Positions 1-6,638 of a stretch of 32,309 nt of DNA are shown here, piece after piece (position 1 is the stretch's first letter; each line of letters begins with the position of its first letter). Position numbers and translations under genes: made by a program. The DNA comes from Actinomycetes bacterium (GTDB lineage: Bacteria > Actinomycetota > Thermoleophilia > Gaiellales > Gaiellaceae): assembly GCA_025358355.1 (NCBI GenBank), contig JANYJX010000083.1, positions 1 to 32,309 on the forward strand, given 5' to 3'. The notes under the pieces are model-generated. The model did no database searches and was not told the DNA's origin. It saw only the letters and a program-made list of their open reading frames with translations.

Positions 1-870
1 GGTCCTCGGGAGCAGGCGCTGGAGGCTACTCGGTCGCTTGGCCGGTTCACCGACAACGAGCTTGAGGCGTTCGTCGACTACCTACGGTACGGCGCCAGCC
101 CTGGCACGCTGGAGGCGCTCCTGCGGATGAACAAGGAGATCGATATCAGGAACGTCCTGCCGGCCGTGCGCGTGCCGACGCTTGTTCTCCATGGCGCCGA
201 CGACGAGATCGTTCCGCCTGAGGCTGTTCGCTATCTGACGAGTCGGATTCCGGGTGCGGAGTACGTCGAGCTCCCCGGTGTCGGTCACCTCGCTCTCGGC
301 GGAGCTGCCGATCGGATCGGCATCGAGACCCGCCGCTTCCTGACCGACGTCTGGGAAGCTGGCGGCTGGGAGGACGCGGAGCCTGACCGAGTGCTCGCGA
401 CCGTGCTCTTTACGGACATCGTCGGGGCGACCGACAGAGCGATCGAGCTCGGCGACCGTGCCTGGCGCGAGCTGCTCGAGCGCCATCACGCCCTCGTGCG
501 CCGCGAGCTGGCCCGATTCCGCGGCCGTGAGATCGACACAGCCGGAGACGGCTTCTTCGCCACATTCGACGGGCCGGCACGGGCGATCCGATGCGCGCGA
601 TCGGTCGTCCGGGGCCTCAGCGACCTGGGGCTGGAGATACGCGCCGGCCTCCATACCGGCGAGTGCGAGGTCGTCGACGGAAAAGTCGCCGGCATCGCCG
701 TCCACACTGGCGCCCGCGTCGCCGCCTACGCCGGCCCGGGCGAGGTCGTCGTCTCGAGGACCGTCAAGGACCTCGTCGCCGGTTCCGGCATCACATTCGT
801 CGACCGAGGCACCCACGAGCTGAAGGGCATACCCGGCGACTGGCAGCTGTACGCGGTCGAACAAGACTGA
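1..870 (+). CDS. alpha/beta hydrolase-class III adenylate/guanylate cyclase fusion (5' end missing)
   Basis: The reading frame is open from base 1, so the N-terminus lies outside the window. The first ~115 residues are the end of an alpha/beta hydrolase: VLHGADDEIVP carries the likely catalytic Asp and VGHLAL the likely catalytic His. After a short linker, a cyclase homology domain starts near residue 131 (VLATVLFTDIVG). FTDI and AGDG carry the two expected metal-binding Asp residues. The region that usually reads VN.AaR is AVHTGAR here, with His where the transition-state Asn is common; this looks typical of the hydrolase-fused subfamily rather than decay. The C-terminal ELKGIPGDWQLYAV is standard for the family. 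Such fusions are common in actinobacteria and are thought to make a cyclic nucleotide, but the substrate (ATP or GTP) and signal cannot be read here. Repeat copy a follows the stop. Confidence 0.85.
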   Translation, partial: GPREQALEATRSLGRFTDNELEAFVDYLRYGASPGTLEALLRMNKEIDIRNVLPAVRVPTLVLHGADDEIVPPEAVRYLTSRIPGAEYVELPGVGHLALGGAADRIGIETRRFLTDVWEAGGWEDAEPDRVLATVLFTDIVGATDRAIELGDRAWRELLERHHALVRRELARFRGREIDTAGDGFFATFDGPARAIRCARSVVRGLSDLGLEIRAGLHTGECEVVDGKVAGIAVHTGARVAAYAGPGEVVVSRTVKDLVAGSGITFVDRGTHELKGIPGDWQLYAVEQD

Positions 871-917
871 ACGCGGCCGCTCGTAACTAAGGACGCGCCC
901 TCCACCGCCACAGCACC

Positions 918-961
918 TTCAGGGAACATTCACGCACACTCGGGCACGTAAGCCGCATGCC
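918..961 (+). repeat. interspersed repeat copy a
   Basis: The core TTCAGGGAACATTCACGCAC begins at 918 and continues ACTCGGGCAC. A weak inverted repeat, GGCA (943-946) and TGCC (958-961), follows. It lies between the cyclase stop and the 3' end of the next minus-strand gene. The core closely matches copies at 1603, 2213, 2912 and 3460, all in the same orientation. Confidence 0.7.
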
Positions 962-978
962 GCTTGTCCGTTTGGCGT

Positions 979-1560
979 CTAGTCGACGAATTTCCACGCG
1001 AGATGGATCCCGGTAACCCGGCCGTGGGTCGCGTAGATGAAGGTCCACGGTTTCATGAAGTTGTCCGGTGTCACGGCAAGTGACTTCGCACCCCGACCGA
1101 CTTTGACCCAGCACTTGCAGGGAGTCGCCTTCACCCACCCGTTCCAGACGAAGCCTCGCCAACGGTGTTCGCAGGGGTTGGTTGCGGTTTTGTGACACGG
1201 CCCGAGCGGGATCGCGCTGCCGACTCTGAAACCGCTTGTCGTTCGGTAGTAGCGGGTCGCGAAGCCGATGTCGTGTACCCGGCCGCCTTGGAACACCACG
1301 GCTACTGGACTGCCGTGAAGCCGGTAGTAGCCCTCGATGATGTCGCCGTCCCGACCCGCGACGTGATAGCCGTACCCTTCCGTGCCGTACTCGGACTGCA
1401 CGCGTGCCTGCAACTCACCCAGCGTGATGTCACCGATCCTGTTCCACGGCACGAGAACTGGCGGATCGCCGGTCACGCGGGCCGCGGCCACGACGACATT
1501 GAGGCCGGCGACAACCACAACAACCGCTAGGCCTGCCGCCAGCGAGGCGAGTTTCAACAC
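979..1560 (-). CDS. orphan membrane-anchored protein, unknown function
   Basis: I do not recognise this protein. Starting at GTG 1560 it has 193 residues, beginning MLKLASLAAGLAVVVVVAG. This is one hydrophobic N-terminal segment that serves as a signal peptide or membrane anchor, followed by a soluble extracytoplasmic part with conserved-looking Cys residues (GPCHK, NPCEH, TPCKCW) that could form disulfides. The frame stays open upstream to an ATG at 1632, but the added residues would be encoded by repeat copy b (1603-1649), so the internal GTG is preferred. On the minus strand a TACCGT box lies 7 nt before an ATGATG whose short frame ends just inside this gene's start, hinting at a leaderless upstream peptide. 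It sits between repeat copies a and b. Confidence 0.55.
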   Translation of the reverse strand: MLKLASLAAGLAVVVVVAGLNVVVAAARVTGDPPVLVPWNRIGDITLGELQARVQSEYGTEGYGYHVAGRDGDIIEGYYRLHGSPVAVVFQGGRVHDIGFATRYYRTTSGFRVGSAIPLGPCHKTATNPCEHRWRGFVWNGWVKATPCKCWVKVGRGAKSLAVTPDNFMKPWTFIYATHGRVTGIHLAWKFVD

Positions 1561-1602
1561 ACCGACATCATGACGCAGACGGTAGCCCCGACCCCGCTGC
1601 TC

Positions 1603-1649
1603 CTCAGGGAACATTCCGGCACACTGGGGCATCGCGCGGCGACGTCGCC
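1603..1649 (+). repeat. interspersed repeat copy b
   Basis: CTCAGGGAACATTCCGGCAC begins at 1603 and continues ACTGGGGCAT. The perfect palindrome GGCGACGTCGCC follows at 1638-1649. It separates the 5' end of the orphan membrane gene from the 3' end of the kinase-like gene, both on the minus strand. Confidence 0.75.
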
Positions 1650-1653
1650 CGGA

Positions 1654-2172
1654 CTAAGCGGTGATGCGCAGCAGGATCTCCTGTGCCGCCTGCTCGGCTG
1701 TTTGTGTCTCGGCATTGATGTGCTCAGCAAATCGCGCGTCTTCGAGCGCAGGGAGGACGCGGTCGACGGTCTTCTGCGCCCAGTCACCGGTGTCGTCAGG
1801 ACGTGTTGATTCGCGGCCAAGAATCGTCTCGCGTGATGCCATCAGCGTGAAGTGGTCGAGCTGCACCTCGCGACCCACTGCGCCGATCACCTGATCGAAG
1901 TAGTCACCTCGCGCGATCGTCATCGGGACGACCACGAAGCCGTCGAACCGCTTCGCCGCATCGAGTACGGCGTCCCGTGTGAACGAACGCCAGAGATCGA
2001 GTTCCTGGAAGTCGCCCGGATACAGCTCAGGCGGCACGAGATGAGTGCGAAGCGTGGCCCCGATCGATTCCGGGTCGAGAAGAAACGCTTGCCCAAGTCT
2101 CTCGACGAGCAACGTCGCAACTGTGGTCTTGCCGGCGCTAAAGCAGCCGTTGATCCAGATGACCCGACCCAC
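1654..2172 (-). CDS. TmrB-like P-loop NTPase/kinase
   Basis: This 172-residue protein starts at GTG 2172. The N-terminal MGRVIWINGCFSAGKTT is a beta strand followed by a Walker A loop (GCFSAGKTT), as in AAA_33 and TmrB-like small-molecule kinases. LLDPESIGATLR follows, matching the 'DPE.IG' motif of that group. A later Arg-rich stretch (ETILGRESTRPDD) may be a lid. TmrB gives tunicamycin resistance in Bacillus, and relatives include antibiotic phosphotransferases; the substrate here is unknown. There is no operon partner: the gene is boxed between repeat copies b and c. This fits a stand-alone accessory gene of the resistance or modification type, but that role is inference. Confidence 0.75.
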   Translation of the reverse strand: MGRVIWINGCFSAGKTTVATLLVERLGQAFLLDPESIGATLRTHLVPPELYPGDFQELDLWRSFTRDAVLDAAKRFDGFVVVPMTIARGDYFDQVIGAVGREVQLDHFTLMASRETILGRESTRPDDTGDWAQKTVDRVLPALEDARFAEHINAETQTAEQAAQEILLRITA

Positions 2173-2212
2173 AGCAACGCATCATGCAGCAGGACCGCAG
2201 CGCACCAGTCCG

Positions 2213-2254
2213 CTCAGGCGTCATTCCCGCACACTCGCGCAGGCGAGGTTCGCC
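2213..2254 (+). repeat. interspersed repeat copy c
   Basis: CTCAGGCGTCATTCCCGCAC begins at 2213 and continues ACTCGCGCA. A hairpin of GGCGA (2242-2246), loop GGT and TCGCC (2250-2254) follows. It lies between the starts of the divergent kinase-like and secreted-orphan genes. Confidence 0.8.
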
Positions 2255-2304
2255 GCTCTTTCACGGAGGCGGACGAGGCTGCCGATAGGGACGGGGTGAC
2301 GTCT

Positions 2305-2847
2305 ATGAGAGTGGGGTGGGCGGCCTTCGCGACGGTCGCGCTCGTTATGAGCGCAGGTGTCGCGAGTGCGAAGTCGCCGATTGAGGCCGCTGGAGTTCGC
2401 CTTGCGGATACCTATGCGCGGGCGGTTTTCGTTGATCATGACTGCGCTACCGCTAAGAGGCTGTCGTCTCTCCACGGAACATCCTGGACGAACTGTGGCG
2501 ACCTGCAGAAGACCCAGTGGAGATACCGCATCGTCCAGCGGTCACGACGCGTCCATCGCACCTGTTCGCCAAATCCCGGAGACCTCTACGCGCCTGGGAC
2601 AGAATGTGTCTCCTACCAGATCATCTCCTTGCGCCACATCAGCGGGCCGAACGGTGCGAAGAGCACCGTCTTCTGGTACGGAATCGAACGTCTTTACCCT
2701 CGCAAGATCGAAGGAGCCTGGACGCTCGCCGCCGCCGACTACTCGGTCAGCCCGTGTGTGGACACCGAGCCTCCCACGAAGTGCGCTCAGCGAGCGCTGT
2801 GGGAGCGACGCATCCGATTGAATACTGCTGCGCCACTCGCGCCGTGA
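2305..2847 (+). CDS. secreted Cys-rich orphan protein
   Basis: The ATG at 2305 gives 180 residues starting MRVGWAAFATVALVMSAGVASAKS, a clear signal peptide with a likely cut after ASA. The mature part has several Cys (DHDCATAK, WTNCGD, HRTCSPNP, TECVSY, SPCVDTEPPTKCAQ) and therefore probable disulfides, plus many Tyr and Trp. It ends LERLYPRKIEGAWTLAAADY..., the layout of small extracellular NTF2-like actinobacterial proteins, but I do not recognise a named family. The frame is open further upstream, but those residues would be antisense to the kinase gene and encoded by repeat c. It is boxed between repeat copies c and d. Confidence 0.6.
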   Translation: MRVGWAAFATVALVMSAGVASAKSPIEAAGVRLADTYARAVFVDHDCATAKRLSSLHGTSWTNCGDLQKTQWRYRIVQRSRRVHRTCSPNPGDLYAPGTECVSYQIISLRHISGPNGAKSTVFWYGIERLYPRKIEGAWTLAAADYSVSPCVDTEPPTKCAQRALWERRIRLNTAAPLAP

Positions 2848-2911
2848 GAATCGCTCGCTCTCAGGCTCACGCCACCGCCCTGCTTCGTGAGCGAACGCCC
2901 TGAGTCTCCGC

Positions 2912-2955
2912 CTCAGGCGTCATTCCCGCACAGTGGGGCATGGCGGGGTTGCCAT
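2912..2955 (+). repeat. interspersed repeat copy d
   Basis: CTCAGGCGTCATTCCCGCAC begins at 2912 and continues AGTGGGGCA. A hairpin of ATGGC (2940-2944), loop GGGGTT and GCCAT (2951-2955) follows. The first 20 bases are identical to copy c. It lies between the secreted orphan and the DUF4304 gene. Confidence 0.8.
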
Positions 2956-2962
2956 TCGCGCC

Positions 2963-2968
2963 GTAGGA
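2963..2968 (+). promoter_or_regulatory. predicted -10 box for the DUF4304 gene
   Basis: TAGGAT matches the TANNNT -10 pattern seen across this window. A good AGGAGAGG ribosome-binding site follows at 2991-2998. The box lies just beyond the hairpin of repeat d, so the repeat borders the promoter. Confidence 0.4.
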
Positions 2969-3004
2969 TCGGTGTCTGTGCCGAGTGCGCAGGAGAGGTA
3001 CCAC

Positions 3005-3727
3005 GTGATGTTGCGCGACCAGATCGCTCCGGCGCTGCGAGTGCTGGGTTTCAAAGGATCGGGTCGGAGGTTCGCGCTTCCGCACGATGACTACTGGGCG
3101 CTGCTCGGGTTCCAGACGTCAGCGTTCTCGCACGCGGAGACGGTGTCGTTCACGGTCAACCTGATGGTCTCGATCAAGTCGGCTTGGAGCGTTGGCCGCG
3201 CGGAGTATCCGTTTCTCCTCGAGATATCGATCTCTGGTCACGAATATTGGGTCCTGCACGGCCAAGAGCCCTGGGTTCCTTGGAACGATCGGATCGACCA
3301 ACTCCTCGCTCGGGACTATCGGGCACAAGAGACTGACGGCTGGATGGGATGGGCCGTACAGGCGGGCTCCGATGCCAGTGCCGGCGTGAACGAAGTTGTG
3401 CCCGCCGTTCGCGACTACGCACTTCCCGCCATGCGCTCTCGGATGACGCAGGCCGGCCGCTCAAGCGTCATTCCCGGAAGCTACTCGCCGTTGGCGCGCA
3501 TACGACCCAGGTCGGGCTACGGCTGGAAGGGGTGGGGGCAGGCGTCGATCTTCGGGATTGAGAAGCGGGCGATCGTACCGAAGCCCTCGGCCGGCTTGCA
3601 CGCCTGGGCGACGCCGGCGTCGCACGCGACCGAGAGGAAGATGAACGCGTCCTCGATCGTGAAGCCGTGCTCGTCTACGAGCAGTTTCGCCGCCTCCTGG
3701 GAGACGAGCTGGAGCGCGTCGGCGTAG
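3005..3727 (+). CDS. DUF4304-like protein with abnormal C-terminal extension
   Basis: AGGAGAGG at 2991-2998 sets the start at GTG 3005 or the adjacent ATG 3008. The protein begins MLRDQIAPALRVLGFKGSGR and continues with a W/F-rich core (YWALLGFQTSAF, VSFTVNLMV), the pattern of DUF4304 proteins, whose function is not established. The family-like part ends near VRDYALPAMRSRMTQ (about 3450). The frame then runs straight through repeat copy e (SSVIPGSYSPLA...) and continues about 75 more residues antisense to the acetamidase gene until TAG at 3725-3727. That tail overlaps the neighbour by 211 bp and looks like random translation. The native stop was probably lost when the sequence after the repeat was joined. 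Confidence 0.6.
   Translation: MMLRDQIAPALRVLGFKGSGRRFALPHDDYWALLGFQTSAFSHAETVSFTVNLMVSIKSAWSVGRAEYPFLLEISISGHEYWVLHGQEPWVPWNDRIDQLLARDYRAQETDGWMGWAVQAGSDASAGVNEVVPAVRDYALPAMRSRMTQAGRSSVIPGSYSPLARIRPRSGYGWKGWGQASIFGIEKRAIVPKPSAGLHAWATPASHATERKMNASSIVKPCSSTSSFAASWETSWSASA
3460..3496 (+). repeat. interspersed repeat copy e (diverged)
   Basis: CTCAAGCGTCATTCCCGGAA begins at 3460, matching copies c and d up to the Cs and then diverging. A small hairpin of CGCC (3486-3489), loop GTT and GGCG (3493-3496) follows. This copy lies inside the open frame of the DUF4304 gene and just before the 3' end of the acetamidase gene. Confidence 0.6.
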
Positions 3728-4431
3728 TCGGTTGCGGTCGCGTGCGGCAGCCAGCGGTCGTGGAGCTCGGTCACAGGCCAGGTGGCCTGCTTGCCCTTGA
3801 GTAGGTCGAAGCGCACGTCGATCTCACCCGCGATCTCGACGCCGGTGAAGCAGATCTCGCCGTCGCCCATCGACGCGTGCATGTCACCGACCGCGAACAT
3901 GCCGCCCGGCTGCCGCACGGGGAAGTAGATGCGCGCGCCCTTGCCATGCCAGTGGTCGTCGAGGTTCCCGCCGTGCTGCCCGGCAAGTCCGGTGGCAAGT
4001 GTCTCGTTCGCGGTCGCGACGCCGACGACTCCGACCATCGGCTTGGCCGGGAACGACACTCGCTCGTTCATCTTCACGATCCCGTCGCGCACCTCGAACA
4101 GCCGGGTCACCGGCGCCTGCACCCGGTCGTCGAGCTGCCCGAAGCCGGGTATGAGCGTCGCTACACCCCACTCGACGGGCCGTACGTCGAGGATCTCGGC
4201 CACAAGCGAGTCGCCCGGCTCTGCGCCGCGCACGGCCACCGGGCCTGTCGCGCTGTTGATCCGGCCCAGGTCGATGTCAGTGACGAGGTCGTTCTCGCTC
4301 CGGATCTGCCCCGAGAAGCAGTCGTTCGTCTCGAACGTGACAACATCGCCCGGCGCGACCTCCAGCACCGGCTTCAGATCAGGACCGAACGACCAGATCA
4401 CCTGATCACGCGAGAGCCGGTACCGCGCCAT
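3517..4431 (-). CDS. acetamidase/formamidase family protein
   Basis: ATG 4431 gives 304 residues; a TTG one codon upstream is less likely, and GAGGG lies just before the ATG. The protein matches the FmdA/AmdA family, which hydrolyses short amides to the acid and ammonia. Family features visible are an early PGDVVTFETNDCFSGQI, AVRGAEPGDSLVAEILDV, and the central HGGNLD..H (GQHGGNLDDHWH) and GGMFAVGDMHASMGDGE motifs that hold the metal-site His and Asp residues. Length is normal for the family. It stands alone on the minus strand with no amide transporter beside it. Substrate (formamide, acetamide or another) cannot be decided from sequence. Confidence 0.9.
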   Translation of the reverse strand: MARYRLSRDQVIWSFGPDLKPVLEVAPGDVVTFETNDCFSGQIRSENDLVTDIDLGRINSATGPVAVRGAEPGDSLVAEILDVRPVEWGVATLIPGFGQLDDRVQAPVTRLFEVRDGIVKMNERVSFPAKPMVGVVGVATANETLATGLAGQHGGNLDDHWHGKGARIYFPVRQPGGMFAVGDMHASMGDGEICFTGVEIAGEIDVRFDLLKGKQATWPVTELHDRWLPHATATDYADALQLVSQEAAKLLVDEHGFTIEDAFIFLSVACDAGVAQACKPAEGFGTIARFSIPKIDACPHPFQP

Positions 4432-4470
4432 CAATCCCTCGTTTCATAGGTTGGACATGCCGGTGCAACC

Positions 4471-4965
4471 CTATCGTCGTGATGACGTGAGATCGAGCCG
4501 AAAGACGACCTCGTCGTTCACGATCTCTCCCGTCGGCACGAACCCATAGCGTTCGTAGAACGGCTTTGGTGTCGCGTCTCCCTGGGCGGCGCTCGTCCAC
4601 CGGACATCCGTGCCAGGTCGTGCCCGCAGGTAGCCGACGACCTCGTTGAGCGCGGCGGTGCCGTAACCCCGGTGCTGGTGCCGCTTGTCGATCAGCAGCC
4701 GCCAGAGGTAATACGGACCGATCAGGTCGTCGTCGGCGGCCAGGCGCTCCGCCGGGATCCCGTCGCTGATCATCACGAAGCCGACGAGTTGCTCTCCGTC
4801 GTAGACGGACCAGATCCGCGGATAGGCGCGGGCCTCGTCGACAGCCTCCTGTAGCGATTCCTCGACGCTCGGCACGAATCGGTCCTGGCCCGGCACGCGC
4901 CGAATGTCAAGCGCTGCCGCCCTCGGAGCGTCGTTCACGATGTCACGAAGCTGGACTGTGGTCAT
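4471..4965 (-). CDS. GNAT family N-acetyltransferase
   Basis: The ATG at 4965 gives 164 residues starting MTTVQLRDIVND; the longer frame upstream adds an Arg-rich non-family stretch and is rejected. The acetyl-CoA pyrophosphate-binding loop is LLIDKRHQHRGYGTAALNEV (R-G-x-G/A type). It is preceded by the strand WSVYDGEQLVGFVMIS and followed by the usual FYERYGFVPTGEIVNDEVVF C-terminal signature. The order fits diamine or aminoglycoside N-acetyltransferase-like GNATs. The acceptor substrate is unknown. It starts 105 bp from the 3' end of the downstream-coordinate secreted gene and may be read through from it. Confidence 0.88.
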   Translation of the reverse strand: MTTVQLRDIVNDAPRAAALDIRRVPGQDRFVPSVEESLQEAVDEARAYPRIWSVYDGEQLVGFVMISDGIPAERLAADDDLIGPYYLWRLLIDKRHQHRGYGTAALNEVVGYLRARPGTDVRWTSAAQGDATPKPFYERYGFVPTGEIVNDEVVFRLDLTSSRR

Positions 4966-5070
4966 GATTGGAACGGACGACCGCGGATGGATGTGGCAAT
5001 GCCACGTCTCATGGCGAGAACGGCGCGGGCGACGCCTGCGCGCCACCCGCACCGATCTGAGCTGAGTCGG

Positions 5071-6540
5071 CTAGCCGACGGCCGTCCGCACCTGGACGAG
5101 CCTGCGCGTGCCGACGCCCGCGAGTGGGTTGTCGCCGGTGCGCCGTGCCCGGACGAAGAACTGCACGGAGAACCCGGCCTTCAGCGGGAAGTCCGCACGG
5201 GGTAGCACCTGGAAGATCGCCCAGCCGTTCTGTGCGGTCGCAAGCTCCGGCGGGGTTGACGTGAGGATTGGGACCGAGCGGACGAACACGAGCGCGTCGC
5301 GGACGACATAGCCGCGCGTGTCCGTGACGTACACGCTCACCTCGACCGGTGTGTTTCGCGCCCGGATCGGGCTCGGGTTGAACTTCACCGCGTCGATGAT
5401 CAGCCGCGCGTCGGCAGGGACGCTTGTCGCCGGGATCGAGATCTTCCCGTCCGGCAGTTTGATCGCGCCTGGCGGCAAGCCGCCGCCGCCTCCGCCGTTT
5501 GACGTGATGACGGCGGTAGTCGACGAATCGGCCGCGTTTGCTCCTGAGCTGTTCGTCGCGGTCACCCGCACCTTGAGGCGGTTGCCGACATCGCCTGAGT
5601 CGACGATGCGCGTCGGGCCGATCTCGCCGGTGATCGGGCTGCAGTTGTTGCTGTTCGAGTCGCAGCGATACCACTGATCGGCGAACGTGATCGGCGTCTT
5701 GCCTGTCCACGTGCCGGCGCTGGCCGTCAGCGTCTGGCCTTGAGTTGCGGTTCCCGAGATCGTCGGCTTAACGCTGTTCGCGGGCGGGCCTGAGCCACCC
5801 CCGCCGCCTCCACCACCGCTACCCGTGACGGTCAGTGTGGCGTTCGAGGTCGAGCTTGTGGTGCCGGCTGTGTTGGAGGCCGTGACCCGGACGCGCAACT
5901 GTGATCCGACATCGCCTGAGTCGACGATTCGAGCCGTGGTTGTCTCGCCGGAGATGTTGACGCAGTTCGAGCCGCTCGTGTCGCAGCGCACCCACTGATA
6001 CGCGAAGGTGATCGGCGTTGTGCCGGTCCACGTGCCGGTGGACGCGGTCAGCGTCTGTCCCTGGACGGCCGAGCCCGAGATCGACGGCGCGGCGGAGGCG
6101 ACAGGTGCCCCGGAGCTACCGCCCGACGAGGTGACGACCGCCGTCGCATTCGAGTTTGCGCTCGTCGAACCGCTCGCGTTCATCGCCGTCACCATGACAC
6201 GTAGCGTCGATCCAAGGTCGCCGATGTCCACGAGCCGGGTGGTGCCCGTCTCGCCGGAGATCGGGTTGCAGCTCGAGCCGGTCGAATCGCAGCGCAGCCA
6301 CTGATACGCGAAGGTGATCGGCGTGGTACCCGACCATGAGCCGGGTGTTCCTGACAGCGTCTGCCCCTGGACCGCGTTGCCCGAGATCGATGGCAATGTT
6401 GTGTTCGTCGGTACGGCGGCCGTCGCGGCGGGTGCTGCGCCGCTCGATAGGGCGGTCACCAAGGCGAGAACCGCCAGCACGGAGACCGCTAGGGGATACC
6501 TCGAGCGCATGCGTGACACTGCGCGTAGTCGGTTTGTCAT
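5071..6540 (-). CDS. secreted protein with three Ig-like repeats (paralogue 1)
   Basis: Start ATG 6540 follows GAGAGGAG (6548-6555). The protein has 489 residues. Residues 1-42 form a signal peptide (LAVSVLAVLALVTALSSGAAPAATAA). Three ~100-residue repeats follow (about 43-145, 146-251, 252-354), each with the pattern P.ISG.A.QGQTL...G.W.G..PITF..QW.RCD...C..I.GE...R.VD.GD.G..L.V.VTA.N. Each has a Cys pair that probably forms one disulfide. Gly-rich linkers, up to eight Gly, separate the repeats. Residues ~355-489 are a unique domain starting LPDGKISIP. There is no sortase motif or C-terminal anchor, so it is probably exported freely or held non-covalently. An adhesive or structural role is inferred only. 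Confidence 0.85.
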   Translation of the reverse strand: MTNRLRAVSRMRSRYPLAVSVLAVLALVTALSSGAAPAATAAVPTNTTLPSISGNAVQGQTLSGTPGSWSGTTPITFAYQWLRCDSTGSSCNPISGETGTTRLVDIGDLGSTLRVMVTAMNASGSTSANSNATAVVTSSGGSSGAPVASAAPSISGSAVQGQTLTASTGTWTGTTPITFAYQWVRCDTSGSNCVNISGETTTARIVDSGDVGSQLRVRVTASNTAGTTSSTSNATLTVTGSGGGGGGGGSGPPANSVKPTISGTATQGQTLTASAGTWTGKTPITFADQWYRCDSNSNNCSPITGEIGPTRIVDSGDVGNRLKVRVTATNSSGANAADSSTTAVITSNGGGGGGLPPGAIKLPDGKISIPATSVPADARLIIDAVKFNPSPIRARNTPVEVSVYVTDTRGYVVRDALVFVRSVPILTSTPPELATAQNGWAIFQVLPRADFPLKAGFSVQFFVRARRTGDNPLAGVGTRRLVQVRTAVG

Positions 6541-6638
6541 GGTCGTTGCTCCTCTCGAGCTGGCTGTTGGTTCGATGCGTCTTCTACTGGGAGCGCCGGA
6601 GGTCGCAGCCCCCGGCACTCCTTCAAACCGGCATCGAT

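Noticed and set aside
918-3496. Classical integron attC sites.
   Set aside because: The repeats lack paired RYYYAAC/GTTRRRY ends and are shorter than attC; no integron integrase is present in the window.
5066-5079. Perfect 14-nt palindrome GTCGGCTAGCCGAC at the end of the first Ig-repeat gene.
   Set aside because: No loop and no T-run, and it includes the stop codon; could be chance or a dimer site, but no second copy was seen.
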